64,000 nt of DNA, taken from assembly GCA_933822405.4 (NCBI GenBank), contig CAKOGP040002114.1:44193-108192 (forward strand). The letters are read 5' to 3'. Below the pieces are notes generated by a model. That model saw nothing but the letters and a program-made list of their open reading frames with translations. It made no database searches and was not told the origin of the DNA. The DNA comes from Cylindrotheca closterium (taxonomy: Eukaryota; Bacillariophyta; Bacillariophyceae; Bacillariales; Bacillariaceae). The position numbers were made by a program, and so were the translations under genes. This document shows, one piece after another, positions 1-10,499 of this stretch (position 1 is its first letter; each line of letters begins with the position of its first letter).

Positions 1-2658
1 GGTGCATCGTTGGTATGCCTTCTCGCCGCACCAAGCACACTTTGAACCTGAAGAGATCGAAGCTCCTTTCTCAAGGAATGATGCTAGGTGCTTTGACAGC
101 TCAGTATGGTTGAAGGCACCACATAATCGTTTACTCTTCCTGGCATTGTCCAACTCGTCAATCAAAACACAGTGCTGACCACCAGTACTGACGGACACCG
201 CAGTCTGGCGAGATCTCTTGCTTGGGACCACATGAGTCTTGGAGCGTGCCTTCTTTGAAAGAACTGTAACAGAGCGAAATCCTGAATCACCTGGGTACAT
301 ATTGAACCTTGGCTTGTATTGGAGCATCTGGGTTGACAGTCGGTCGCGGAACTGATGGAAAGTCATCGGCTTCACTAACTTCCAACTGGCATCCAAGCTC
401 CCACTGCTGGCTTCCAGGTAAAAAGAATACGCAGTGACAATAGCAAGCCTAAGACCATGAAGCATTGCAGAATGCCAGTACTTCCTAGAACGGTATTGGA
501 TTTGAGTGCCGGCCATCATAGCATCATCAGTGTCGATCCTACCGTAGTGGCTGAGGTAGAGGGTCCTTGCGGGATTATTCTCGACACCCCAGATTCTCTT
601 TTCTTTGCCAACACCTCTCTCTTTCTTGACAACATAGAGTCGACTAGAGTTAATAGCATTAACAGTGGAGAAGTTGGTAGAGCCAGTGCTCTGGAAGGAG
701 ACATGAGTTCGCGTGTAGGCTTTCTTCTCGCCGTCTTGGGGAAACTTCTTGACACAGGTGATAGGATGGATGAATCTTGCGGCCTTGCTGCGGTCATCAA
801 CAGGACCTTTCTCATGATGAAAGTGATGCTTGGGCACACCTGCGGGCAGCCGGTCTCTGCGACTTGTCATGGTGGCCGCGAATCCGAGTTCGCCAAGATG
901 GTCAAGGGTCTCATCACCAGAAAAGAAGTTGTCAAGAGTGATGTGGGGCTTCTCTCTGAAGATTTTACCATCGCCATCTTCCTTGGAGATCAAGCAGTCC
1001 AGCTTCTCAACAATCATTCGGACCTCATTAGGTCCCTGTTTAGCAAAGCCTGTCGGACGGTGGTGTAGAGTGTGACGATGGACGTATGCCCGAGGACGAC
1101 AGCAAGAAGCATCAGAGGTCATTACGACTTGACCACCTTTGGTAACTCCAGGCTTCCCTATGAAGCGTCAGCAACAAAGAACAGTTAGACATAATTAATT
1201 GTGACATCACGCACGATCGCGACTTTTAAGAACCACCTCCTGACACTTAAAGACAAGGGACTTACCTACGATTCGTCGGACAACGCCGCCTTCTCCGTAC
1301 CCCATGAACTTCCATGTCATCTCGTCACAGCACAAGTCACTCTCCGCATACAGTGTCAAGCTGTTACAGTTAGCAACGACCACTCTGTATGCCATGTCAT
1401 ACTTATGTGCAGGATCGTACAGTTCATGGCCACGAGGTTTGCTTTTGGCATTATCATTGAGCTTGATGATCCTTTTGATTTGTCGAAATCGATAGAGGCT
1501 GAGTGCATTCACAACGTCTTTGTCATAGCATGAACAAGTTGGGTCCCATAGACGGTAGACGGCACCCCTGCTGCCTCCATGAACGCCATCTCGAACCATG
1601 ATGCCATGGAACTTCAGAAGTTCTGCCGCCAGGACAGGCTTGATAGTCTGGCCATACGAACCACCGTATTCCAAGGAGGCCGCATATTTCCTGGTGAAGG
1701 TTTCGACATCAAAGTAATACGCTTCGCGTGGATCCTTTGCAACACCAGACCTCTTTGGGTCACAGATAGGATACAACAGTTGGTAGAAGAACAGGGCATC
1801 GTCGCCATCCATTCGCGACTTGGTGAGGCCAAGCAACTTGAGTGTGGCAACACTCAAGCAGCCTTTGCGACTTTCCGGAAACATATTTTCCGTTGTTGCA
1901 CCGCTTCTGAAGGATCCTGGTCCATCATCTCCTTCATCATCAGGAGTCCAAGGACCATAGTGAAACTCCCATCCATTGATGGTTCGCTTACCCCCTTCCA
2001 AAACAGGAACGGGTTGGGCACCAGAAGGTAGGCTGTGGCCTTTGTATTGCCTGCTCTTGTTCAATTTACCGCGGTAGATATACTCATTCCAGTTTCCTGG
2101 ATTGTCGACTTCATCAAAAGGGACTTCACCATTGGCGACTCTTGGTTCAGTCGGTTGCCAGTTGGGAGGGATGCCAGGGATCTTAACCTCGGGTGTTAGA
2201 TCAACCATCTCCATCAGAACGTCCTTCTTGGACACACAGTGGTCTTCTTCTTCACCTTCAGGTTTGCCAGCGATGCACAACTGATACATCCTATCCTCTA
2301 TTGCTGATTCCGCCTCGATCGTGAGGACCTGGAAGTCTTCTTCCCCGCCCATGCTGTTGTCGTCAGGTTCTAGTCGGTCCAATGCATTGTCATCGTCAGA
2401 GTCTACCAACTCTTCCAATGTATCTATTGGGGCATTGGATCGTTGACAGATTTCATTGCTGTCGTCCTCGTCCTCCTCGGAAGGAGGAAGAGTGATGGAG
2501 GAGATTTCAGAGAGAAGAGTTAGCCCCGCTGGCGAGGTATTGGTTCTCCGAACAACCACTGGAGGGCTCGAAACAAAGCCCAACGGAAGGGTAACATGGC
2601 CTTCTTCGTTTCCGTTGGGGTTGGTAGTTACAGTATGATTGGCAGTTCTTGTAGGCAT
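1..2658 (-). CDS. PiggyBac-type (PGBD, DDE_Tnp_1_7) transposase, two exons, 3' end off the window
   Basis: Cut-and-paste DNA transposase of the PiggyBac superfamily. Exon 1 is 2658-1266 and exon 2 is 1157 down to base 1, where the gene leaves the window. The intron at 1158-1265 begins gtaag and ends tag, and splicing restores the frame across RRIV-GKPG. About 850 residues are visible, longer than most family members (about 600), owing to a roughly 350-residue acidic, low-complexity N-terminus. The family's acidic triad is visible: D445 in CCDEMTWKF, D540 in TLDNFFSG, and about D673 in RIDTDDAMM, followed by a YRSRKYWH segment typical of the third motif. The last visible residues (CAWCGEK..RC) begin the C-terminal Cys-rich zinc domain. 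No stop or frameshift is seen, so the copy may be intact. The start is the ATG at 2658. No terminal inverted repeats with TTAA flanks were found on the right side. Family call is firm; activity is unknown. Confidence 0.88.
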
Positions 2659-2953
2659 GATACTTGTCGATGAATATTTCGATAGCCAAAATATGTGAAA
2701 AAGTCGAGGAGTTACACATTTTGGGCCAATTGTTTACGCATTATATTGGGTCCGTGTATAAACACTACTGTAAATATTGAACCAAAAGTCTTCTACTGCT
2801 TTCCCTACCACCGTTCGAAAGCTTGAAGGATGGCGCACAATTTAGTAGTGAACAACACATTACTAGATGACTCATCTGAGGGAGATTAGAGGGGTTGAAT
2901 TTGCAAACGTGGTGTTACGCACGCTGCGCGTACGGGATTGCTCCGACTAAACG

Positions 2954-3740
2954 ATAGGTGGTACTGTAACTCTCGGGGCTATACGTGGGTACACTGTCAC
3001 TGCCGTGCCTTTTCTACAGACATACATGACATGACATTCTGCTGAAAGAAATTAGGATATTAGTCTTGTATGGGCAGAAGAACACTCAGGGGTAGTCGAG
3101 ACTCGATCTCGAGACCTCTGTCACTGCGACTCTTTATCGTCAACTGCGTACCATACAAGCAAAAGCGCCTCCCACGCGAGGCCGGGCAGTTCTACCGTAT
3201 ATACCAGATCTCTGATACCTATAGGTGGTACTGTAACTCTCGGGGCTATACGTGGGTACACTGTCACTGCCGTGCCTTTTCTACAGACATACATGACATG
3301 ACATTCTGCTGAAAGAAATTAGGATATTAGTCTTGTATGGGCAGAAGAACACTCAGGGGTAGTCGAGACTCGATCTCGAGACCTCTGTCACTGCGACTCT
3401 TTATCGTCAACTGCGTACCATACAAGCAAAAGCGCCTCCCACGCGAGGCCGGGCAGTTCTACCGTATATACCAGATCTCTGATACCTATAGGTGGTACTG
3501 TAACTCTCGGGGCTATACGTGGGTACACTGTCACTGCCGTGCCTTTTCTACAGACATACATGACATGACATTCTGCTGAAAGAAATTAGGATATTAGTCT
3601 TGTATGGGCAGAAGAACACTCAGGGGTAGTCGAGACTCGATCTCGAGACCTCTGTCACTGCGACTCTTTATCGTCAACTGCGTACCATACAAGCAAAAGC
3701 GCCTCCCACGCGAGGCCGAGCAGTTCTACCGTATATACTG
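2954..3740. repeat. 267-bp tandem repeat, three copies
   Basis: Copies start at 2954, 3221 and 3488, exactly 267 bp apart. The first two appear identical; the third diverges at its end (ccgagcag instead of ccgggcag) and stops near 3740. Each copy contains the near-palindrome CTCGATCTCGAG. Each also has an 80-codon open frame, which is identical in copies 1 and 2 simply because the DNA is identical. The array lies just upstream of the PiggyBac gene and could be subterminal element sequence or an independent satellite. I see no coding or RNA-gene signature. Confidence 0.95.
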
Positions 3741-3750
3741 TATATCCTGA

Positions 3751-3773
3751 CACTTTGTTCCCAAAACAAAGTG
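3751..3773. repeat. Perfect 9-bp hairpin after the tandem array
   Basis: CACTTTGTT and AACAAAGTG are perfect inverted repeats separated by CCCAA, placed 10 bp after the last 267-bp repeat. It could be an element end or a terminator-like hairpin. Function unknown. Confidence 0.7.
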
Positions 3774-4764
3774 GCGGTTACCGTGAAGCGGAACCAGCAT
3801 CGAAATTGACGCCATTCTCATCATCAGGGCTTCCCACACTGTCATTTCTATAATTATCGTCTAGCAATTGACCATCGGCCGCCATTCCAATGGCACCTGG
3901 AAGCGCTTTTGGGCTTGATTCTGATAGGTGGATTCGAATGAGCCTCTCTACATATACATTCAGTTTTGTTGTGATTATTGAAAGACAACAAAACTGAATG
4001 TTGCTGTATAGTTTGCTTGCTGAAATGTTTGCTGGGATTGCTTTCCTCTCATGAGAATGGCAATGATCCTTGATGGAGCCGGTTTTGCATTCATCTGCAA
4101 AGTGGCCCGTCTTCTTTTCCCAGGTTTGGTGTTCGGGTGTCAACAATTAAGCTATTTATTTAGTATACATTTTCGTGTAGCTCCGTATCGCACCATGTTG
4201 CAGTTGACGAATAAATTCATGTTCCTTTTTCCGCCACGTTTCTGTTTTAGCCTTTACGGCACGTTACGCACCATTTGCAGACCCTACCAGGTACAGTACC
4301 CTGTACATTCTTAGAACAATATCGCGTTTCAAGTTGTGTGCGGTTTCGTCGCAAAAAACTGTACAATAATCACGCACTTATTTATTTTTAACGTCCTCAT
4401 CGTCGCTAGCTATAGCCCAGCGCAGGAGAAGTCCGGAAGTTTCTGTATTGGCTAGGCATATACTCTTTTTCCTATTGAAACTGTTCTTTGGGCAATCTCA
4501 AAATCATCGTTTCATCGCACTAGGATTATCGTATTGTGAATGAAAGACCCAACAGAAAACAGAAACAGAACCTCCGTTGTAAAAATCTTTTAGAATGGTG
4601 CATAGGACCTACCATGATAGGTTGCAATATAATCAAAATGCTTTATGGAATTATGTGATTATGTAATGTGCCAATCCAAAATCATGCAGTTACTGAAAGT
4701 GCATGGATGTGACGTGTTCATCCAAGCCAATTTACGGGTAGCTTACGGGTAGAGCAGACGTGCT
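3774..4764. other. Non-coding stretch with a 16-bp perfect hairpin
   Basis: I see no supported gene in these roughly 990 bases. A 122-codon open frame on the minus strand (3778-4146) has no recognisable domain and is partly formed by the hairpin at 3957-4000. The rest is AT-rich and includes the 3' flank of the LRR gene. Confidence 0.6.
3957..4000. repeat. Perfect 16-bp inverted repeat with 12-nt loop
   Basis: CATTCAGTTTTGTTGT at 3957-3972 is exactly complementary to 3985-4000, separated by gattattgaaag. The pairing does not extend cleanly outward. It could be a small foldback remnant or an RNA hairpin. Confidence 0.8.
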
Positions 4765-7582
4765 TTAAGGTTCGCACATGACGTAGTCATCAAATGTGTT
4801 GGGTGGCAAGGTTGGTTCTCCGTATCCTTCACGGAAGAAGCAAGTGCCCAATCCTAGTCCTTGTTCGCAACACGACGAGCAGCACGTACACTCGACAGCA
4901 GCAGCACCTTCGGGATCGCAATCAGCTTGCAACCCAATGAGTCCACGCCTACAGACTTGCTCAGGCATAGTTCCTGTCATCTCGTTCTGATGGAACCAAG
5001 CGACCTTGAGCCCGAGCAAGTCACCCACTTCGGTCGGAATGGTGGACCTGAGCTTATTGGAGGACACACGGAGTGCCTCCAAGGCCATCATGTTGGAAAT
5101 GGAAGTACTAATGGTTCCAGTCAAAGAGTTCTCTTGCAAGGCAACCTGTTCGAGCTTGCGCAAGGAGTAGAATGCTTCAGGAATGGATCCGTTCAAATCG
5201 TTACCCCAAAGACGGAGATACTGGAGACGCTTCATGTTTCCAATCTCCGATGGAATGGGTCCAGTGAGACCCATTTGGTAATACCAAAATTCATTCATTT
5301 GTCGCAATTTCCCAACTTCTGTTGGCAGGGATCCTGACAAATTGTTTCCATAACCTCTGGAATACGAGAGGTATCGCAAGTTTCCAATTTCTGTTGGAAT
5401 AGGTCCATTAAAAGAGTTGTCGAAGAAATGAAAACCCTTTAGATCTGTCATAAGACCAAGGCGAGTATCCAATGTACCAGTCAATTGATTGTCTCCCACA
5501 TTCAACAAGACCAAGGCACCCGTTTCACTGGCGGCCTCGTAGTAAGAATCGGGTATGGTTCCCGTCAACAAATTACCGTGAAGCTCCAAGGCAAAGAGTG
5601 TTCGAAGACGAGCTGTGGAAAAATTAGAAACATCAAGATGTTAGGTTCCATTGCATTGTAAGTGGGACTATCAAAACCACCACGAGTGATGTGTGGTGCA
5701 CAATTACTTACCATATTCCCCTGGGATTGTACCGGTGAGTTGATTGTAAGCAAAGGAGATCTTTTGTAGCGACGTGAGTGCCATCAACTCGGAGGGAAGA
5801 GTTCCTGAAAGACCTTGCCAGACTGCAAGATGAAAGAGATTGATGGTGAGCAAAGCCCCAATTCAGTACAGTACAGTATTGCTTTCCACCAGTACCATGA
5901 ATTCATTTGTCTCGTACTTACACAAATCCAATCCCAAGACTTCGGTACCAGTGGAACAATCCACTCCTTGCCATTGGCAGGTATCCGCACTTGACATCCA
6001 TCGATGAACCCCTGGAACAGCTCCAAAGCAAACCGCATCATTTTCCAATCGATTCCATTGCAAAAAGGTGCAGGTATCTGAATCAGCATCAGCTTCTGCT
6101 TCTGCACCAGCTTCTACCCCTTCCGTGACCAAACGTCCAGCACTTGGGGTGACCAAGGTATCCAGCAGGTTCATGCTCTTAAAAGTAGGTGGATTACAGG
6201 ATCTCCAAGGATCCTTGCCTATGTTGGTAGAATGGAACCACAAAAAGGCCAAGACGTAACGTTGCAAGAATTGAACATCCAAGGAGCCTGAAACATTTGA
6301 CAAATCCTTCAAAATATCTTGGGAATAGGGATCTTCGTATAGAACCCATTGGGCAGCCATGTGATGAGGAGTGCCTTCTTCGCGAACCTTGGGACTAAAA
6401 TGTAGGCTCAAAAAGCTGTAAACCACTTGTTCTTCTGGAGTCAAGTAAACGGTGGGAGAATTAGTAGGACCCAATTCCCCTTGCAGTGATTTGGCATCGA
6501 CAATGGTGGTTTCTCCACCACCACCACCCACTCCGACAGCGGCCCCCGCAGCAACCAACACAACGACCAAGAATCCAATAAATCCATATAGTTGGAATCG
6601 TCTATTCTTGTGGAGTGGTGGTTTGGACTCTGGGTCATATTCAATGGCATAGACAATCGTTTCATCTTTTCCCTTTTCCATTTCTTCCTCTTCGTTGATA
6701 GCCATGGCCACTGCCAAATCAGCGTCCATCATATTGTTTGGATTGTTCTTGTGGTGGGCATAATTCAAGTTCTTGATATTCTCGTGTTCCTTGATGTGTT
6801 CTGCATCAGTGTCATATACTGGTGCAGGAGGACTAGAAAATGCATTCTTTTCGTCGGCTTCGTTGGCCATTTCGCCGCTCGTGGGCTCCACCGATAACTT
6901 GCCCGTCATTTGTGCCTGATGGTCAGGGTGCAATACTGGTTGTTCCTTTTCTGGTTCTGGTTGTGCCAGACCGACTGCAGCCTATCGCATAAAATATAGG
7001 ATATAGTGAATGAATGAAAAGTGACAGCCTGATGAGACAAACAGCAAATGCCAACGACACAAAGGCGTACAATCATGTACCCTATATACTTGGACTTACC
7101 ATTTTGGCATCATATCTCCTTTGTCTCTCTTGCTCTACCAAATCAACATGCGCTGTGGTGGAAGGAGTACCGGTAGGATTGCTAGTGGAAGGATTTAGAC
7201 TGATGGATCGGTTCACGACTTGTCCAGCAGGATTGATAGCAGAGCTATTGCTGCGGTTGTTGTTGTCGCTGTTGTTCCTGTTTCGTTCACTTTGAACACT
7301 CATGCTACGCTTGAGCGAATCCAACGTTTCAGTTTCGCTCTCTGTTTCAGGTTTCTCTTGAGGAATGGCATCATGGATACCCATTGATTTCATTTTAGCT
7401 TCGTATCGTTGTTGACGTTCATCCTCGGACATGTTGGAAAACACAGAAGACGCTCCAATACGAGCGTTCATGCTGTTAGCCGAGGGGTTTGGCAAGGAAG
7501 CTGAAGTTGCAGCTGCTGGAGGAGGGAGGTTACCGTTGTTGTTGTCGTTGTTGTTGTCGTTGTCGTGGCCGTTGTTTGACAT
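4765..7582 (-). CDS. Leucine-rich-repeat single-pass membrane protein, four exons
   Basis: Exons are 7582-7100, 6981-5922, 5822-5712 and 5612-4765. All three introns (118, 99 and 99 bp) have gtaagt donors and ag acceptors and keep the frame, giving 833 aa. The Asn/Ser-rich N-terminal region of about 290 residues has no signal peptide and is probably cytosolic. A transmembrane segment (about 290-314, FLVVVLVAAGAAVGVG) follows. Next comes a Cys-containing cap (CTFLQW, CQWQGVDC), then plant-type LRRs with repeated LTGTIP/LSGSLPTEVG motifs. The protein ends in a Cys-rich tail (ECTCCSSCC). The order suggests a type II membrane protein with external LRRs; there is no kinase domain. Such LRR proteins are abundant in diatoms and are proposed cell-surface sensors or adhesion molecules. 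The ligand cannot be predicted. The start is the first in-frame ATG, preceded by a GTG-initiated open frame. Confidence 0.9.
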
Positions 7583-8145
7583 GGTATCTATTTGGTACAC
7601 TATAACTGTACTCCTGTCTAAACTGTATCACTGTAGTGCGATTTCTATGATTTCTGTGACGAAACTACTGTTCTGAAGTAAAATATTATAGTCTTGAGTG
7701 AGTTTCTGCTGTAAATTTCAAAATTGGGCCTTTTGCGAGGAGAATCCAATACCGTCTCTAAGTAAATACTTATATGGAGTTATGCCTCATCCCATAATTC
7801 CTTTTTCATTCGCGCAATCGAAACACTGGCATTTACGACTAAAACGTTTTCAACTTCAAAAAGTTGACAATTCGATGGATGCACCCTGTACAGTAGAACC
7901 AGTAATGTCGCACATGTCCCACCCAGTCCAGTGCGCATGACCATCCCGGTCATTATTAAAATAGCATTGCTATCAACCGTTTTGTTGATCCACGCATCGA
8001 CGCATATCCACGCATTATCTTCAATTCTTGTCATTACTACTGTCATTATTACTGTCATTACTGCTATCGTATCGTATCGTATCCCGTATCGTATCTCGTA
8101 TCGCACCTGCAGTCGTCGCATTTGAAACTGAAACTGAAACTGACA
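7583..8145. promoter_or_regulatory. Divergent intergenic region between LRR and DUF6824 genes
   Basis: These 563 bases separate two outward-facing genes and so should hold both promoters. Near the plus-strand start there are short direct repeats, (tcattactg)-like at 8030-8065 and (cgtatcgtat)-like at 8069-8102. No TATA-type motif can be called with confidence. Confidence 0.4.
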
Positions 8146-10321
8146 ATGGTAGTGACTTCAACCAATGATAACAACACTGGCAATAATAATGCGAATGCAA
8201 ATACAAATGCAAATAAAACAAGTGTAAATGTAAATGTAAATGTAAACGCAAACGCAAACGCAAACGCAAACGCAAACGTCAACACACGAACCGGCAGACG
8301 ATACATTGAAGGTCAACCTAATATCAACGATGTACTGTATGGAAGTGGCAAAGGGGCTTACAACCATCCTGGCAATCAGCTGTTCCACAAGTTGGTCAAA
8401 GACAGCTTGCAAGAATACTATGAAGTAAAGACTCACAGATCCAAACAAGACATTGCACAAAGGGTAATCAAAGATATTGGAACCAGAGATCCGCCTGGTC
8501 GTTTTCTTAGATACAATAAGGAAAACCAGAAATGGTTCCAAGTAGAGGCAGATGAAAGCTTGGCCAAAACACAGCAACAATTCAGGAATCGTGTCTCGAT
8601 GGATCGCAAAGCATTGCGCAAATCAAAAGGAGGACCCAAAGATAAGCCAGGAGATTTTCATCCAGAACAATTTACTTTCAATACTCAAGCCGTTAACGAA
8701 ATGTCCGACGCGTCTCGTGTGGTGCTGGATTTGGAAATCATTGAATTACTCGGAGATATATTTCTTGAGATTCGAGATTTGAATGAGAAATATGCAACTC
8801 TAAACTCAAAGAGTTTTGGATCCCTCGTCATGAATCTACCAGGAAGAGGACAACTGAAGATATTCCAAGCGGCATCTACTTTGGTATATGCTACACAAGC
8901 AGACAAGGCAACTGGTGTTGAGAGTCATAACAACAACAATAATAGTAACAAGCGCCAGAGACAAGGCTTTGTGGCGGCTTCGGCCAATGCTCGACCACAA
9001 GGAATCTTGGCTCCCAATAAGGTAACACAATCTTTCGGATCAACAACTGCCAATCCGTTTGTTGCCGCACCAGCAGCACATGGTGCTATTATTCCACAAC
9101 CCTTGGCATTGCAGGGAACCACGGTCCCACCAACACGAAATAACGATTGGGTTCATCCACAGCAAGGAGTTGGAGCAAAGAATCTATCACTTGTGCCCAC
9201 AATGCCAAATATGCCAGCCATGCTATCTCCCGCTGCTGATGCTGCTGCAGGGCAAACTTCAATGGCCAAGAATCCACCAGTTACAAATGCTGGCAGCAGA
9301 GTGCCCAACCAGACTACCGGTACTGTCCGAGATATTAATAATGGTTCGGCTAATCCAAGGCTCATGAATGTCGATCCAACTACCGCCACCACTACTGCTG
9401 CTATTACTACAAAAACTCATCCTTCAGGAGAGAATAAAGTATCCGATGCCGTCAATGAAGACAATCGTATCATTCGAAATGAAGAAGGATCTATCAATCA
9501 AAGTGGGAAAAAGATAAACAATATCAGTGCCAAGCAGGATTCTACTAGTCAAGAGAAGAAGTCGACTGCAAAGTCATCACCCATGAATGTCCAACATGTA
9601 GTAATGGGCACACTGGTTACTCTCTTCGTCGAAGTCATGCGACTTCAATTGGAACATCCAAAATGGGATCCATTGGAACATTCACAAAGTATATACGAAA
9701 TGTGCAGTGAGGGAAAGTATGCCTCGACTCTGTTTGAGGTGGCTTCGGCCTTTACCTTTCGGTCTATTGGAAATGGTAATGGAAATTGTGGCAAAAGTGC
9801 CGCCAACAAGGACGGACAGTCGAAGACCAATAGCAACATCAAGAATTGCTCCAATATACCTGCGCCTGTCCTCGATGGACTAAGTGCACTTGGAACTCTT
9901 GCTGATGTGGCGTCGGAAAGCAATTTTGGGAATGAAGTACAAATAGCGAACATGAAGCCATTGGGTGGGTGGAATCGACTCTTTGTGGGGAGCATCTTGG
10001 ATGATTTGCCACATGGGGTTGGATGCTTGACATACAGTAAAACCAATGCCGATAACAGTGATGTGGATTTAGGGGATGACAAGCAACCAATGCGGGAAGA
10101 AAGGTACCTATATGGTTGCTGGTAAGTTTCACGAATAAATAATTGTGGTGACTTGATCATTGGATCATCGCCGATGAAACATTCTACTCACATTTCCTTG
10201 CTCCGTGATTAACTATTCCATCAGGTCCAAGGGCTACTTGACGAGCAAGGGGTGGGAGACCTATGCAAATGGGTCCGAGTATATTGGAACTTTTCAACAA
10301 GGGATTGGGATCCCGTCTTGA
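8146..10321 (+). CDS. DUF6824-domain protein with C-terminal MORN-like motif, two exons
   Basis: Exons are 8146-10121 and 10225-10321 (690 aa). The ATG at 8146 is the first true start; the open frame also runs upstream from a TTG. A hexanucleotide run encodes alternating Asn-Ala and Asn-Val near the N-terminus. The DUF6824 domain follows (roughly residues 45-140: NDVLYGSGKGAYNHPGN, then a QRVIKDI..PPGRFLRY region). This domain is common in diatoms and other stramenopiles and its function is not established. The middle is low-complexity (Asn, Thr, Ala, Gln). The splice gtaagt...tcag joins YLYGC to WSKGYLTSKGWETYANG, followed by EYIGTFQQG. That stretch and the preceding HGVGCLTY read like degenerate MORN repeats. 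Probably nuclear or cytosolic; function unknown. Confidence 0.85.
8188..8283. repeat. Coding hexanucleotide microsatellite (Asn-X repeats)
   Basis: Runs of aatgta and aacgca hexamers, with related aatgcaa variants, encode alternating Asn-Val and Asn-Ala residues inside the DUF6824 gene. The unit is a multiple of three, so length changes keep the frame. Confidence 0.85.
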
Positions 10322-10499
10322 GATATAACGTATGTAGTTGCCACACTAATCTCATGTGACATCCATCAACTTTAGAACTACAGCTACAACTAAATGTGTT
10401 TATTGGAGCACTTTGCGCCATCAGCACAATAACGATAAAAAGGAATCTATAGATATCGATTGTATCAATCACTCATTATCACCATATTTTCTTCAAAAT

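Noticed and set aside
457..2031. Several plus-strand open frames opposite the transposase
   Set aside because: They are antisense shadows of the PiggyBac coding frame on the minus strand.
3070..3579. Two identical 80-residue open frames as possible duplicated genes
   Set aside because: They are the same phase of a 267-bp tandem repeat; identity follows from the DNA repeat and there is no protein-like signal.
2659..4150. TTAA at 4147-4150 as the right end of the PiggyBac element
   Set aside because: No matching terminal inverted repeat follows it, and the left end is outside the window, so the boundary cannot be supported.
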